From Stutzerimonas nosocomialis (GTDB lineage Bacteria; Pseudomonadota; Gammaproteobacteria; Pseudomonadales; Pseudomonadaceae): a stretch of DNA of 64,000 nt. The stretch is taken from assembly GCF_005876855.1 (NCBI RefSeq), contig NZ_QLAE01000013.1, positions 43,270-107,269 on the forward strand. Direction: 5' to 3'. Below the pieces are notes generated by a model. The model was not told the DNA's origin. It made no database searches and saw nothing but the letters and a program-made list of their open reading frames with translations. Position numbers and translations under genes: made by a program. How positions within the stretch are numbered: the first letter of the stretch is position 1; every line of letters begins with the position of its first letter. Positions 38,021 to 47,242 of the stretch are shown one piece after another.

Positions 38021-39583
38021 TTAGCGGTTGCGCAGCTCGTGCATGCGCGCCAGCTGGCGCTCGAGCAGGGCCGGGTAGGGCTCCAGCAGGCGCTCGACGC
38101 AGCAGGCGCCTTCCGGGCTGGCGATGGGACGGATGCGCGCGCGCTGACGTACCAGCGGATCGTCCCCGATGGCGCGCTCGACGAGCAGCAGGTTGCGGCT
38201 GTGCTGCGACATGGCCAAGGCTGCCTGGGCCGGTTCGCTGAGCAGCAGCTCGCCCTGGCTCAGGTCGGCCAGGTCGTTGCCCAGCGTCAGTCCCAGTTGC
38301 AGCTGCAGGGTGATGCCGGTGTCGGCGACCTCTATCTGCAAGGCATGGCCCAGGGCGCGTAGCAGCTCCCCGCAACACAGCGCGTGGGTCAGGTAGTTTT
38401 CCTCGTCGTCCTGGCTGTGGAACAGCATCAGGCTGCTGCCGTCATTGAGGGTCTGCAGCTCGGCCTGGTAGAGCGTGGCGGCCTGCTCGAGGCAGTCGCG
38501 GTAGCGCTGCAGCAGGTCCATCAGCTGGCTGCGCGGCAGCCGACGCAGTTGTTCCTGGGCACCGAGCTGCACCGCCAGCACCGCGCTCCTGCTCGGGACC
38601 GGTGGAGCCAGGGGCCTGGATGCGACCGGCTTGTCGGCAATGGCAGGCGCGTCGAACTCTTCATCGAAGGGGGCGAATTCGTCCTCGTCGAGCGGGGCGT
38701 GGCGGACGCCGCGGCGTGGCTCGGGCTCGTCGAGATAGTCCACTTCCACGTCCAGCTCGTCTTCCTCGAAGGGTTCGGCTGCTTCGCGCAAGGGCTCGTC
38801 GTCCTCGGCCTCGTCGGCATAGTCATCGCCGTCGTACAGCTCGTCGTCTTCGTAATCCGGCTCGTCTTCGTATTCGGGTTCGGGCTTTTCCGGGACCAGG
38901 CGTGCCTGCAGCTGGCGCGCCAGGTCGCCGATTTCATCCAGGCGGCCGGAACCCGGGGCCGGGTCGTCCGGATCGCGCACCCACACGCGCAGCTGCATCA
39001 GGGGCATGGAGATCTGCCGGCCCAGGCGCATGCTCAGGTACAGCGTCAGCGCCAGCAGGATCAGGCTGAGCAGTCCCATGCTCTGCAGGCTGATGGTCAT
39101 CGGTTGCTGGAACTGCTGCATGTCGAGGGTGATGCGCAGATCGCCGGCGATGACTTCCTGGAAGGTGATCGGCGTGGAATAGATGCCGGTGTCGTCGTTG
39201 AGCAGGTTGCGCGAGGGGCGCGTGCCCGACTCGGCCAGCACCCGGTTGTCGCCCACGCTGTAGATGGCCGCATGGGCGACCATGGGGTTTCTCACCAGAT
39301 TGCTGAGCAGGACGTTGAGGCTGAGGATGTCGTTGGCCACCAGCAGCTCCGTGGCCGAGGCGGCGGTCTGGGTGATCAGGCTCTGGCCCAGCGCGTCGGC
39401 CTGCTGCTCCATGGCCTGCTTGAACTGCATGCCCATGACCCAGGAGTAGACGATCAGCGCCAGGGTCACCAGCAACAGGGTATGGCTGGCAATGCGCAGC
39501 ACCAGCGGGACCCGCCGTTGACGCAGGGCACGATAGATCAGCAGGAAGAAATTGTCGGGTTTTACGGATGGGGGCCGGTTCAC
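38021..39583 (-). CDS. AhpA/YtjB (SMP_2 domain) membrane protein with acidic insert
   Basis: 520 residues. Residues from about 25 to 175 match the SMP_2 (AhpA/YtjB) family: a membrane helix at about 28-50 (ASHTLLLVTLALIVYSWVMG), a periplasmic loop starting QFKQAMEQQADALGQSLITQTA, then a second helix near 165-185. In E. coli the homologue smp is also beside and divergent from serB, which supports this identity. The cytoplasmic part has an extraordinarily acidic run (about residues 225-300, rich in E, D and Y) before a C-terminal globular domain of unknown type. The start GTG at 39583 is chosen because MHARG-like extensions upstream are not family-like; the ribosome site is weak. Function is unknown. 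Confidence 0.72.
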   Translation of the reverse strand: MNRPPSVKPDNFFLLIYRALRQRRVPLVLRIASHTLLLVTLALIVYSWVMGMQFKQAMEQQADALGQSLITQTAASATELLVANDILSLNVLLSNLVRNPMVAHAAIYSVGDNRVLAESGTRPSRNLLNDDTGIYSTPITFQEVIAGDLRITLDMQQFQQPMTISLQSMGLLSLILLALTLYLSMRLGRQISMPLMQLRVWVRDPDDPAPGSGRLDEIGDLARQLQARLVPEKPEPEYEDEPDYEDDELYDGDDYADEAEDDEPLREAAEPFEEDELDVEVDYLDEPEPRRGVRHAPLDEDEFAPFDEEFDAPAIADKPVASRPLAPPVPSRSAVLAVQLGAQEQLRRLPRSQLMDLLQRYRDCLEQAATLYQAELQTLNDGSSLMLFHSQDDEENYLTHALCCGELLRALGHALQIEVADTGITLQLQLGLTLGNDLADLSQGELLLSEPAQAALAMSQHSRNLLLVERAIGDDPLVRQRARIRPIASPEGACCVERLLEPYPALLERQLARMHELRNR

Positions 39584-39741
39584 AGAGCGCGGCTCTTTCT
39601 CGAAGGGAGTTGTCGAGCAGTATACGGAAAGCGGTGTATGGGCTGAAGGTCGGCGGTCCAAAGATGACAAAAAGGCGCCAGGGCTCGCGATGGCGCGGCC
39701 TCGAGCGTGCACGCGCGCCCAACCGGGCCGCGGAGCTGTTG

Positions 39742-39747
39742 TAGAAT
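39742..39747 (+). promoter_or_regulatory. Probable -10 box of serB
   Basis: TAGAAT at 39742-39747, followed by the AATGCCGCCC context common before Pseudomonas housekeeping genes. The transcript would start about 25 bases before the TTG start codon. A matching -35 hexamer is not obvious. Confidence 0.4.
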
Positions 39748-39777
39748 GCCGCCCACTTTTGGCATGGGAGCTGCGCC

Positions 39778-40992
39778 TTGCGCGAAATCGTCCTGATCAA
39801 CATCACCGGGGAAGATCGGCCTGGACTGACGGCCGCGATCACCGGTGTCCTCGCCCAGGGTGGCGTGAATATCCTCGACATCGGCCAGGCGGTCATCCAT
39901 GACACCCTGTCGTTCGGCATCCTGGTGGAGATTCCCGACACCGAGCGTGCCTCGTCGGTCCTCAAGGACGTGCTGTTCACCGGCTACAAGCTGGACCAGC
40001 AGGTGCGTTTCACGCCGGTCTCCGAGGAGGATTACCAGCAGTGGGTAGGCGGGCAGGGCAAGCCGCGCCACATCGTCACGCTGCTGACGCGCAAGGTGAC
40101 CGCCGAGCAGCTGCAGCGGGTCAGTGCGATCACGGCCAAGTACGACCTGAACATCGACCATATCGACCGGCTTTCCGGGCGCATGCCGCTCGACACGCCG
40201 GACGAGCAGGGCAAGGGCTGCATCGAGTTCTCGGTGCGCGGTGAGCCTGCCGATACCGCGGCGTTGCGCGCCGAGTTCCTGAGTGTCGCCCAGGAGCTGA
40301 ACGTCGACATCGCCTTCCAGCGCGACTCGGTGTTTCGCCGCAACCGGCGGCTGGCGGTGTTCGACATGGACTCCACCCTGATCGAAGCGGAAGTCATCGA
40401 CGAGCTGGCCAAGGCCGCCGGGGTCGGTGCGCAGGTGGTGGAGATCACCGAGCGGGCGATGCGCGGCGAGCTGGATTTCCGCTCGAGCTTCAAGGAGCGC
40501 CTGGCGCTACTCAAAGGGCTGCCCGAGTCGGCGCTCCAGGAGGTCGGCGCGACGCTGCGCCTGACCGAGGGGGCCGAGGTGCTGTTTGCCGAGCTCAAGC
40601 GCCTCGGTTACAAGACGGCGATCCTCTCCGGCGGTTTCACCTACTTCGCCAAGCAGCTGCAGGCGCGGCTCGGCATCGATTACGTGTTCGCCAACGAGTT
40701 GCAGATCGAGGATGGCTGCCTGACCGGCGTGGCGGTGGAGCCGATCGTCGATGCCCAGCGCAAGGCCGACCTGTTGCGCGAGCTCGCCGCGCGGGAAGGA
40801 TTGCGTCTGGAGCAGACGATCGCGGTGGGCGACGGCGCCAACGACCTGCCGATGCTCGGTATCGCCGGGCTGGGCGTGGCGTTCCGGGCCAAACCGCTGG
40901 TCAAGCAGTCCGCCAAGCAGGCGATCTCGACGCTGGGACTCGACGGAATCCTGTACCTGTTGGGCTTCAGGGATCGGGATGGCACGGAATAA
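39778..40992 (+). CDS. serB: Phosphoserine phosphatase
   Basis: A 404-residue HAD-family enzyme that completes serine synthesis. Two N-terminal ACT-like domains (REIVLINITGEDRPGLTAAIT, then about 97-180) are typical of the long pseudomonad form. The phosphatase domain has the nucleophile Asp196 in FDMDSTL, LSGGFTYF (Ser motif II) and the Lys/Asp motifs in VGDGANDLPML. Translation starts at a TTG at 39778, as GGGAG lies seven bases upstream and no ATG matches the family N-terminus. It is divergent from the SMP-type gene, the arrangement seen with smp and serB in enterobacteria. Confidence 0.95.
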   Translation: MREIVLINITGEDRPGLTAAITGVLAQGGVNILDIGQAVIHDTLSFGILVEIPDTERASSVLKDVLFTGYKLDQQVRFTPVSEEDYQQWVGGQGKPRHIVTLLTRKVTAEQLQRVSAITAKYDLNIDHIDRLSGRMPLDTPDEQGKGCIEFSVRGEPADTAALRAEFLSVAQELNVDIAFQRDSVFRRNRRLAVFDMDSTLIEAEVIDELAKAAGVGAQVVEITERAMRGELDFRSSFKERLALLKGLPESALQEVGATLRLTEGAEVLFAELKRLGYKTAILSGGFTYFAKQLQARLGIDYVFANELQIEDGCLTGVAVEPIVDAQRKADLLRELAAREGLRLEQTIAVGDGANDLPMLGIAGLGVAFRAKPLVKQSAKQAISTLGLDGILYLLGFRDRDGTE

Positions 40993-40996
40993 AGGC

Positions 40997-41047
40997 AGCC
41001 GGAAGCTGGGCGGTGTCGGTCCAAGGCTCTCCTTCCAGCTTTCGGCT
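40997..41047. repeat. Inverted repeat between serB and the alcohol dehydrogenase gene
   Basis: AGCCGGAAGCTGG (40997-41009) and CCAGCTTTCGGCT (41035-41047) form a 13-bp stem with one mismatch. A further GAGCTTCCAGCTT copy lies at 41050-41062. This GGAAGCTGG/CCAGCTTCC motif resembles REP-type repeats found between pseudomonad genes; it lies at the 3' ends of two convergent genes. Confidence 0.6.
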
Positions 41048-41064
41048 ATGAGCTTCCAGCTTAT

Positions 41065-42138
41065 TTACGGCTTTATCGCCACCTTCAGCACGCCATCGCG
41101 CTGATTGGCGAACAGGTCGTAGGCATCGGTGATGTCGCTCAGAGCGTATTGGTGGGTGACCAGCGGGCCGAGGTCGACGCGGCCGGAGGCCACCACGTTG
41201 AGCAGGCGACGCATGCGTTCCTTGCCGCCGGGGCACAGCGAGGTGACGATCTTGTGATCACCGAGGCCGGCGTGGAAGGCGCCCAGCGGGATGGTCAGGT
41301 CGCTGGAGTAGACGCCCAGGCTCGACAGCGTGCCGCCCGGCTTGAGCACCCGTAACGCGCTTTCGAAGGTCGACTGCAATCCCAGCGCCTCGATCGAGGC
41401 ATCCGCGCCGCGCCCGCCGGTGAGCTTGAGCACTTCGTCGACCACATCCACGTTCCTGAAATTCAAGGTGACGTCGGCGCCCATCTGCCGGGCGATATCG
41501 AGCCTGGCATCGACGCCGTCCACCGCGATGATGGTGCCGGCACCGCGCAGCCTGGCGCCGGCGGTGGCGCAGAGCCCGATCGGGCCCTGGGCGAAGATCA
41601 CCACGATATCGCCGATCTTGATGTTGGCCGCCTCGGCGCCGGCGAAGCCGGTGGACATGATGTCCGGGCACATCAGCACCTGCTCGTCGGTCAGGCCGTC
41701 CGGCACCGGCGCCAGGTTGGCCTGGGCGTCGGGCACCAGCACGTAGTCGGCCTGGGTGCCGTCGATGGTGTTGCCGAAGCGCCAGCCACCCATGGGCTTG
41801 TAGCCATGGCAGGCGCAGCCGCCGTCCTGCGAGGCGAGCCCGTCCTGGCAGGCGTAGGAGGTGAAGCTCGGGCAGATCGCTCCGGCGATCACGCGCTGGC
41901 CTTCCTGGTAGCCCTGCACGTTGCTGCCGAGTTTCTCGATGATGCCCACCGGCTCGTGGCCGATGGTCAGGCCGGGGGCCACGGGGTACTCGCCCTTGAG
42001 GATGTGCACGTCGGTGCCACAGATGGTGGTAGTGGTGATGCGCAGCAGGGCGTCGTTGGGGCCGATCTCCGGGATCGGCTTGTCCTGCAGCTCGATGCGG
42101 CCCGGTTCGACGAACACGGCGGCTTTCATCATGACCAT
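41065..42138 (-). CDS. Zinc-dependent alcohol dehydrogenase (MDR family)
   Basis: A 357-residue medium-chain dehydrogenase. Catalytic-zinc ligands are Cys40 (CGTDVHI) and His61-Glu62 (GHEPVG). A Cys-rich loop (Cys89, Cys97, Cys108, Cys110) is in place of the canonical four-Cys structural-zinc site but with atypical spacing. The NAD-binding site follows in the second half (GPIGLCATAGARLRGAG). It is most similar to isopropanol/2,3-butanediol-like alcohol dehydrogenases; the substrate is unknown. The ATG at 42138 has GAGGAG eight bases upstream. In P. aeruginosa I recall fimX directly beside serB, so this gene looks inserted into a conserved junction. Confidence 0.85.
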   Translation of the reverse strand: MVMMKAAVFVEPGRIELQDKPIPEIGPNDALLRITTTTICGTDVHILKGEYPVAPGLTIGHEPVGIIEKLGSNVQGYQEGQRVIAGAICPSFTSYACQDGLASQDGGCACHGYKPMGGWRFGNTIDGTQADYVLVPDAQANLAPVPDGLTDEQVLMCPDIMSTGFAGAEAANIKIGDIVVIFAQGPIGLCATAGARLRGAGTIIAVDGVDARLDIARQMGADVTLNFRNVDVVDEVLKLTGGRGADASIEALGLQSTFESALRVLKPGGTLSSLGVYSSDLTIPLGAFHAGLGDHKIVTSLCPGGKERMRRLLNVVASGRVDLGPLVTHQYALSDITDAYDLFANQRDGVLKVAIKP

Positions 42139-42254
42139 GGTGCGGACTCCTCTTCGAAGGGAAGGCGTCCGGATACTCTAGTCCAGTGGTGTGGTCGACG
42201 GATGATCCCGGTCAAGCAACCGGGCGGATTCGGGGCGAGGCGGGACCCGGCGGG

Positions 42255-44324
42255 TCACTCCTCGCCGGACGAGAAGTCGTAGTCCATCGACTGGCTGGGG
42301 CCCTGCAGGTAGTGGCCCTGGATGTAGTTGACACCCGCCTGCCAGAGCGTCGCCAGCACGCTGGCGCTTTCGACATAGGGAACGATGCTCAGCTTGGACT
42401 GCTCGTGCAGCGTGGTGAGCATGGTTTTCAGCGCTTCCTGGCTTTCCGGTTTCGACAGGTCCTGGGTGAAGGAGCCATCGACCTTCACGTAGTCGACGCT
42501 CAGGTGCTTCAGGGTATTGAACGGATTCAGCGCGCAGCCGAACTGGCTCAGGGCTGCCTTGCAGTGCAGTTGCGCAAGGCCCTGGGTCAGGGCCTTGGCC
42601 TGCTTCAGGTAGGCGATGGCATCGGGTTCGCTGAGCTGGATCACCAGCGAGTCGGATGCCAGGCGGGCGGCCTTCAGGGCCACGCTCAGCCATGGCAGCA
42701 GGGTGTGATCCTGGACGCTGGCGCTGGTCAGGTGGACGAACAGTCGCGTGCTGTGCCCCTTGGCGCGGTGCTCGGACAGAAGCTTGATCGAATTGAGCAG
42801 CACCCAGCGGTCGATTTTCTCCGCCAGGCCCGCATCCTTCGCGGCCGCGAGGAAGTCCACTGGCGGCACTTCCTCGCCCTGCGGACTCAACAGGCGCAGC
42901 AGCACTTCGTAATGCTCGTGCGTGTCGCCACGCAGACTGATCACCGGCTGGAACAGCAAGCGGAACTGGTTGTTCTCGAGCGCCTGCTGAACCATGGCCA
43001 CGAGGTTCCCGCGGCTGGCGGCGGCGGCCAGTTCGTCGGCGGGGTTGTAGACCTTCAGCGCGTTCCCGTCGTTGAGTTCGTCTGCGCAGCGGTGCGCGCG
43101 ATCGACGACTTCCTGCGCCTTGGCGGTCTTCTCGTCGAGGCCGGCCACGCCGATGGTCAGGGTGGTCTGCACGGTGCGTCCGCCGATTTCGAACAGGTGC
43201 CCTTCGACCTTGCGCAGCAGTGCGGTCAGCTCGGGTTCGGCCTGTTGCGGCGTCACGCCGTGCTGCAGCACGGCGAAAACGTCATCGCCGAAGCGGGCCA
43301 GTTGGGCGCTTTCGCCGAAATGCGCCCGCAGCATGTTGGCGATATCGGTCAGCAGCAGGTCCGAGTCCGCCAGGCCGATGTCGGCCACCAGGCTGGCGAA
43401 GCGATCGACCCGGATGTAGGCCAGGCAGGAACTCTGACCGGCGTTGACGGCACGCTCCACGGCGTTGTCCATCAGCTCCAGGAAATAGCTGCGGTTGTAC
43501 AGGCCGGTGACCAGGTCCTGGCTGCTGATTTCGCGCAGCTTTTCTTCGAGCTCCGCGTTGTCGGCTTCCGCGCGGATCACCACCTGGATGCAGGGCTCGC
43601 CATCATAGGCGGCCGGCGAGAAATGCATGCGCGACTTGAAGCTGCTGCCGTCGGCGCGGACGCCGCCACAGCTCAGCTCGGCGCTGCCCTCGAGGCTCTG
43701 GTAGTTCTTCAGGAAGTCCTTGAAGCTGACCTGGTCGCAAGAGGCGATCAGGTCGATCATCGGCATGCCTTCCAGTTCCTCGACGTCGTCGTATCCGAAC
43801 AGTTCGAGGTAGGCGCGGTTGGCGTAGATGTGCATGCCGTCGTGAACGTAGGCGATCGCATCGACCGAGCTTTCCAGCAGCAGCTGGCAACGCTTCTCCG
43901 CCTCGCGCAGCGCGACGTCGGCCGCTCTGCGGGCACGGCGTTCCTCCAGGTTGCTGAGCTCGCGATTGGCGACCAGCACCAGGCGCTCGTCCTCGCCCTG
44001 GGGCACCGCGTCCTGGGCGCCGAGCATCAGCGCTTCGGTGATCAGGTCGGTGTCGTTGCTCTCGAGCAGCTGGATGAACGGAATGTCCTTGGCCTGCCGG
44101 CGGATCGCGTTGAGCGCGTCGCTCGGGGGCAGGTTTTCGCTTTCGGGGGCGCTGATCAGAAGGTCCCAGGTTTGCGTCAAGGCCTCGGCCAGATCATCGT
44201 TGGAAGTCAGCCGATGCACGCGGGTGGCCCGTCCGGCATTGCGGAACAGGCTGACCAGGCGCTCGGCTTCGTTCTGCGAGTCCTCGAGAATCAACAGGCG
44301 GATGGTTTTTTTTTCCAGGGACAT
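42255..44324 (-). CDS. fimX: Cyclic-di-GMP effector FimX (degenerate GGDEF-EAL, type IV pilus regulator)
   Basis: 689 residues, nearly the length of P. aeruginosa FimX (691). Order: receiver-like domain (7-125, with LLILEDSQNEAERLV), PAS domain (about 140-260), a GGDEF domain with GDDVF in place of GGDEF, and an EAL domain with EVLLRL in place of EAL. As in FimX, both catalytic signatures are lost, consistent with a c-di-GMP-binding effector that promotes type IV pilus assembly at the cell pole. The start ATG is at 44324; an upstream TTG at 44330 would only add two residues. Codons 4-7 contain nine consecutive A on the coding strand. It lies between the alcohol dehydrogenase and PilZ-like genes. 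Confidence 0.9.
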   Translation of the reverse strand: MSLEKKTIRLLILEDSQNEAERLVSLFRNAGRATRVHRLTSNDDLAEALTQTWDLLISAPESENLPPSDALNAIRRQAKDIPFIQLLESNDTDLITEALMLGAQDAVPQGEDERLVLVANRELSNLEERRARRAADVALREAEKRCQLLLESSVDAIAYVHDGMHIYANRAYLELFGYDDVEELEGMPMIDLIASCDQVSFKDFLKNYQSLEGSAELSCGGVRADGSSFKSRMHFSPAAYDGEPCIQVVIRAEADNAELEEKLREISSQDLVTGLYNRSYFLELMDNAVERAVNAGQSSCLAYIRVDRFASLVADIGLADSDLLLTDIANMLRAHFGESAQLARFGDDVFAVLQHGVTPQQAEPELTALLRKVEGHLFEIGGRTVQTTLTIGVAGLDEKTAKAQEVVDRAHRCADELNDGNALKVYNPADELAAAASRGNLVAMVQQALENNQFRLLFQPVISLRGDTHEHYEVLLRLLSPQGEEVPPVDFLAAAKDAGLAEKIDRWVLLNSIKLLSEHRAKGHSTRLFVHLTSASVQDHTLLPWLSVALKAARLASDSLVIQLSEPDAIAYLKQAKALTQGLAQLHCKAALSQFGCALNPFNTLKHLSVDYVKVDGSFTQDLSKPESQEALKTMLTTLHEQSKLSIVPYVESASVLATLWQAGVNYIQGHYLQGPSQSMDYDFSSGEE
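44306..44314 (-). repeat. A9 homopolymer near fimX start
   Basis: Nine T on the given strand, hence nine A in the fimX coding strand across codons 4-7 (Glu-Lys-Lys-Thr). Loss or gain of one A would shift frame within the first eight codons. Confidence 0.95.
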
Positions 44325-44389
44325 GGGCAACAGCAGCTTAGATAGCGCCGAACGAACGCGAACAGGCGGGAATAAGGGAGGCCCCGAAT

Positions 44390-46108
44390 CTACAGTGACT
44401 TCCAGAGCGAGTCAAAATCTTCCTCCCCGGCAGGCTTGTGGGTCTGCCGCGCTGTGACCGGATTCTCCTGCCTGGCTTCGGCTTGTCCGACTACGCGGTA
44501 TTCGAACTGACTGTAGCTGCCCGTGCTGGTCTGTCGCCGGCTGAGCAGGGCGCGGTGTTCGTTGCCGAGCTGGTTGATCTGCACCTTGTGGCCTTCCTGA
44601 AACGGAAGGCGGGGGGTGATCAGGGTTGCCGGCCGCGAAATGGCGCTGATCTCGGGCAATAGCAAGGCGCGCAGGTAGTGGCTGCCCTGCTCGGCCTTGC
44701 GCACCAGTTGCAGGCCGCACGGCTGGGCATGGGGGGCGATCAGCTCGATGCCCATCTGCGTGCCGCCGCCCCGTACCTGCCGGATCCAGCGCACCACGGC
44801 GACGCTCCAGCCCTGGCTGCCAGGGTCCTGAAGGCCGAGCAGTTCGCCGGCCTGGAGCTGGCTCGGCACGTCCTTCGGCCATGACAGGCAGTAACCGCCG
44901 GGGCTGTGGTTGATGATTTGCAGCGGATAGACGGCAAAGGCGCTTTCGCCGCTTGCCGACGTGGATTGGTCCGCGGGGGTTGCCGAGGGGCGGACGAATT
45001 CGATTTCCTCGTAGGGCACCACGCCTTCCCAGGTGGAGTTCTGGGCGTCGAATGCGTTGGCCCAGATGTCCGGCGCGCCGTTCTGCAGCTTGAAGGTGGC
45101 GGCCTTCGGCGCTTCCGGGCTCTTGAGCAGCTCGCTGAACGGACGCTCTCCGGCCAGGTAGTAATGCAGCGCGCTCATGCCGATGCAGAGGGTCAGCCGG
45201 CCCTGGCCCGGCGTGCGCTGGAAGGTGCGCTCGGAAATGTCTCCCCAGGCCGCGCCTAGGTGCTGCAGCAGGTCGACGCTGACGCCGTCGGGGACCAGCA
45301 GCCGCGAGGGCTTCTCCGGGTCGTCCAGGCGCTGCTTGATGGCGTCCACCAAGGGTTGGGGGTCGATGCCCAGCAGGCTCGGCAATTCACTGGTCTGGAA
45401 GAGCGAACGGTAGCGCGGCGGCCCGTCGACCTGGGGCGAGAGGGCGAACAGGCTGCGCGGGTCGCTCGCCGCGCGGAGTTCGACCAGCGAACTCCAGGGC
45501 TCGAGCACCTCGGACAGGCGCGCGATGCTCTGCTGGCGCATCTGGTTGCAGCGCGCGCAGCCCAGGAGCAGGGCGACGATATAGCTCTGTTCGACGCTCA
45601 TCCCCTGGGTGTGGTGGGCGAGCTCGTCGCGCACGACGCTGCGGTGGACGTCTCGTTCGCAGGCGATTTCGTACAGCTGGTGCATTTCCAGCCACAGCCC
45701 GTCGGGGACCGGACAGTACAGCTGATTGGCTCGGATCAGGGGGCCGCGAAGGCTGTGCATCGCCCGCTGCAGGGCGATCGTCAGCAGGGGCTGGCGCTCC
45801 TTGCGTTGCGCCGGGGTCGAGGCGATGCGCGCGACGATCAGCTTGTAGCCGACGGCCAGGTGGTTCTGCAGCGCCTGGCACAGGCTGGCGACCTTGCGAG
45901 GACGCTCGTCGAGCACGATGGGCTGGTTGAGAAAGTGCTTTTCCAGCTGCTTGCAGACGAAGTTTACCTCCGGACGAAGCAACTCCAGCAGTTGCAGCCG
46001 ATTGTCCGAAGGGGTGAGCAGCTGATTGAACTCGAGCAGCGCCTGGTACAGCAGGCGCGCGGTCTCGCCGATGTTGGCCTTGGGCAGTTGGGCGATCCAG
46101 CGCTTCAT
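44390..46108 (-). CDS. PilZ-like domain protein of unknown function
   Basis: 572 residues, without a signal peptide or clear membrane helix. The first 300 residues are helical and of unknown type. The C-terminal half holds INHSPGGYCLSW, matching the (D/N)xSxxG motif of c-di-GMP-binding PilZ domains, followed by GSQGWSVAVVRWIRQV and MGIELIAP, typical PilZ strands. I do not see the RxxxR motif that should precede it. It is on the same strand as fimX and 65 bases upstream of it. I recall a gene of this kind beside fimX in P. aeruginosa, so a role in c-di-GMP or pilus control is a fair inference. Confidence 0.62.
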   Translation of the reverse strand: MKRWIAQLPKANIGETARLLYQALLEFNQLLTPSDNRLQLLELLRPEVNFVCKQLEKHFLNQPIVLDERPRKVASLCQALQNHLAVGYKLIVARIASTPAQRKERQPLLTIALQRAMHSLRGPLIRANQLYCPVPDGLWLEMHQLYEIACERDVHRSVVRDELAHHTQGMSVEQSYIVALLLGCARCNQMRQQSIARLSEVLEPWSSLVELRAASDPRSLFALSPQVDGPPRYRSLFQTSELPSLLGIDPQPLVDAIKQRLDDPEKPSRLLVPDGVSVDLLQHLGAAWGDISERTFQRTPGQGRLTLCIGMSALHYYLAGERPFSELLKSPEAPKAATFKLQNGAPDIWANAFDAQNSTWEGVVPYEEIEFVRPSATPADQSTSASGESAFAVYPLQIINHSPGGYCLSWPKDVPSQLQAGELLGLQDPGSQGWSVAVVRWIRQVRGGGTQMGIELIAPHAQPCGLQLVRKAEQGSHYLRALLLPEISAISRPATLITPRLPFQEGHKVQINQLGNEHRALLSRRQTSTGSYSQFEYRVVGQAEARQENPVTARQTHKPAGEEDFDSLWKSL

Positions 46109-46313
46109 GTCGCGCGGTCGGCTCGCAAAAAGACAGTGCCTGCCGGGTGGGCGTCGATACGCGCAACAGGAGATGAGGGCTCTGTCTATCCAAACTTGAA
46201 AACTCCACGGCGTGCAGCCTGCCTGCTCATTGGTTCTAGACTCTAGCAGCTACTCGGCGCGATGACAGCCTCGAGATGATGTCAATAAGCTACTACAGGT
46301 CATGTCGTGTCTT

Positions 46314-47231
46314 TCACGGTCCTGGTTCGATGTCCGAGGTCGGTGCGTCGGCAACCGGCGGCTCGTACCCGGGGCTCCTGACCTGGCCCAGGCCTTCGCC
46401 CATGGCGACCGGGGTCAGGGCGGCGAGCCCTTCGGCCCAGCGTACCTGCTCGGGGCCGAACAGGAGGATGACCGTCGATCCGAGTTTGAAACGGCCCATT
46501 TCCGCGCCTTTTTCCAGGTGGATCGGCGCGCGCGCGGTCTCGTCGTAGCGGAACGTCTTGAGGCTGCGCTTGGGCGGCGTCACCAGGCCTGCCCAGACCG
46601 TCTCGACGCTGGCGACGATCATGGCGCCGACCAGCACCACGGCCATCGGGCCGCGCTCGGTGTCGAACAGGCAGACCACCCGTTCGTTGCGGGCGAACAG
46701 TTCAGGCACGCCTTCGGTGGTCACCGTGTTGACCGAGAAGATCCGGCCGGGAACGTAGACCATCTCGCGCAGCGTGCCGGCCAGCGGCATGTGTACGCGG
46801 TGGTAATCCTTGGGCGACAGGTAGATGGTGGCGAAGTCGCCGCCCATGAACGGCGCTGCGCGTTCGGCGTCGCCGCCCAGCAGCTCCATCACGCTGTAGC
46901 TGTGGCCCTTGGCCTGGAAGATGCGGCCCTGTTCGATGGCGCCGAGCTGGCTGATGGCGCCGTCGCACGGGTTGAGGATGGCGCCCGGGGTCGGGTCGAG
47001 CGGGCGTGCGCCATCCTTGAGGGCGCGGGTGAAGAATGCATTGAAGTGCTCGAAGCGGGTCGGCTCCTCGATCAGGGCTTCACGCATGTCCACGTTGAAG
47101 TGGCGGATGAACAGCTTGATAAAGGTGTTCTTCACCCAGGGCAGACGGCACTCGGCCAGGCAGCCGGCGGCGCGCGAGATCAGGTGGTGGGGGAGCAGGT
47201 ACTGGCTGATGACGAACAAGCGGTCTTTCAT
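46314..47231 (-). CDS. psd: Phosphatidylserine decarboxylase proenzyme
   Basis: A 305-residue inner-membrane enzyme that makes phosphatidylethanolamine. The self-cleavage motif LGST is present with Ser252 ([11 protein letters not shown]), which becomes the pyruvoyl group. Earlier blocks include [24 protein letters not shown] and [11 protein letters not shown]. The start ATG at 47231 has AAAGG six bases upstream; a start five codons earlier (47246) would overlap the rhdA stop. The C-terminus carries about 25 residues beyond the usual end. It follows rhdA by 11 bases on the same strand and is probably co-transcribed, as in other pseudomonads. Confidence 0.94.
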   Translation of the reverse strand: MKDRLFVISQYLLPHHLISRAAGCLAECRLPWVKNTFIKLFIRHFNVDMREALIEEPTRFEHFNAFFTRALKDGARPLDPTPGAILNPCDGAISQLGAIEQGRIFQAKGHSYSVMELLGGDAERAAPFMGGDFATIYLSPKDYHRVHMPLAGTLREMVYVPGRIFSVNTVTTEGVPELFARNERVVCLFDTERGPMAVVLVGAMIVASVETVWAGLVTPPKRSLKTFRYDETARAPIHLEKGAEMGRFKLGSTVILLFGPEQVRWAEGLAALTPVAMGEGLGQVRSPGYEPPVADAPTSDIEPGP

Positions 47232-47242
47232 GGAAGGCCTTT

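Noticed and set aside
42203-42226. CCCGG/CCGGG hairpin between the alcohol dehydrogenase start and the fimX stop
   Set aside because: Short stem without a T-run in either direction; not a supported terminator.
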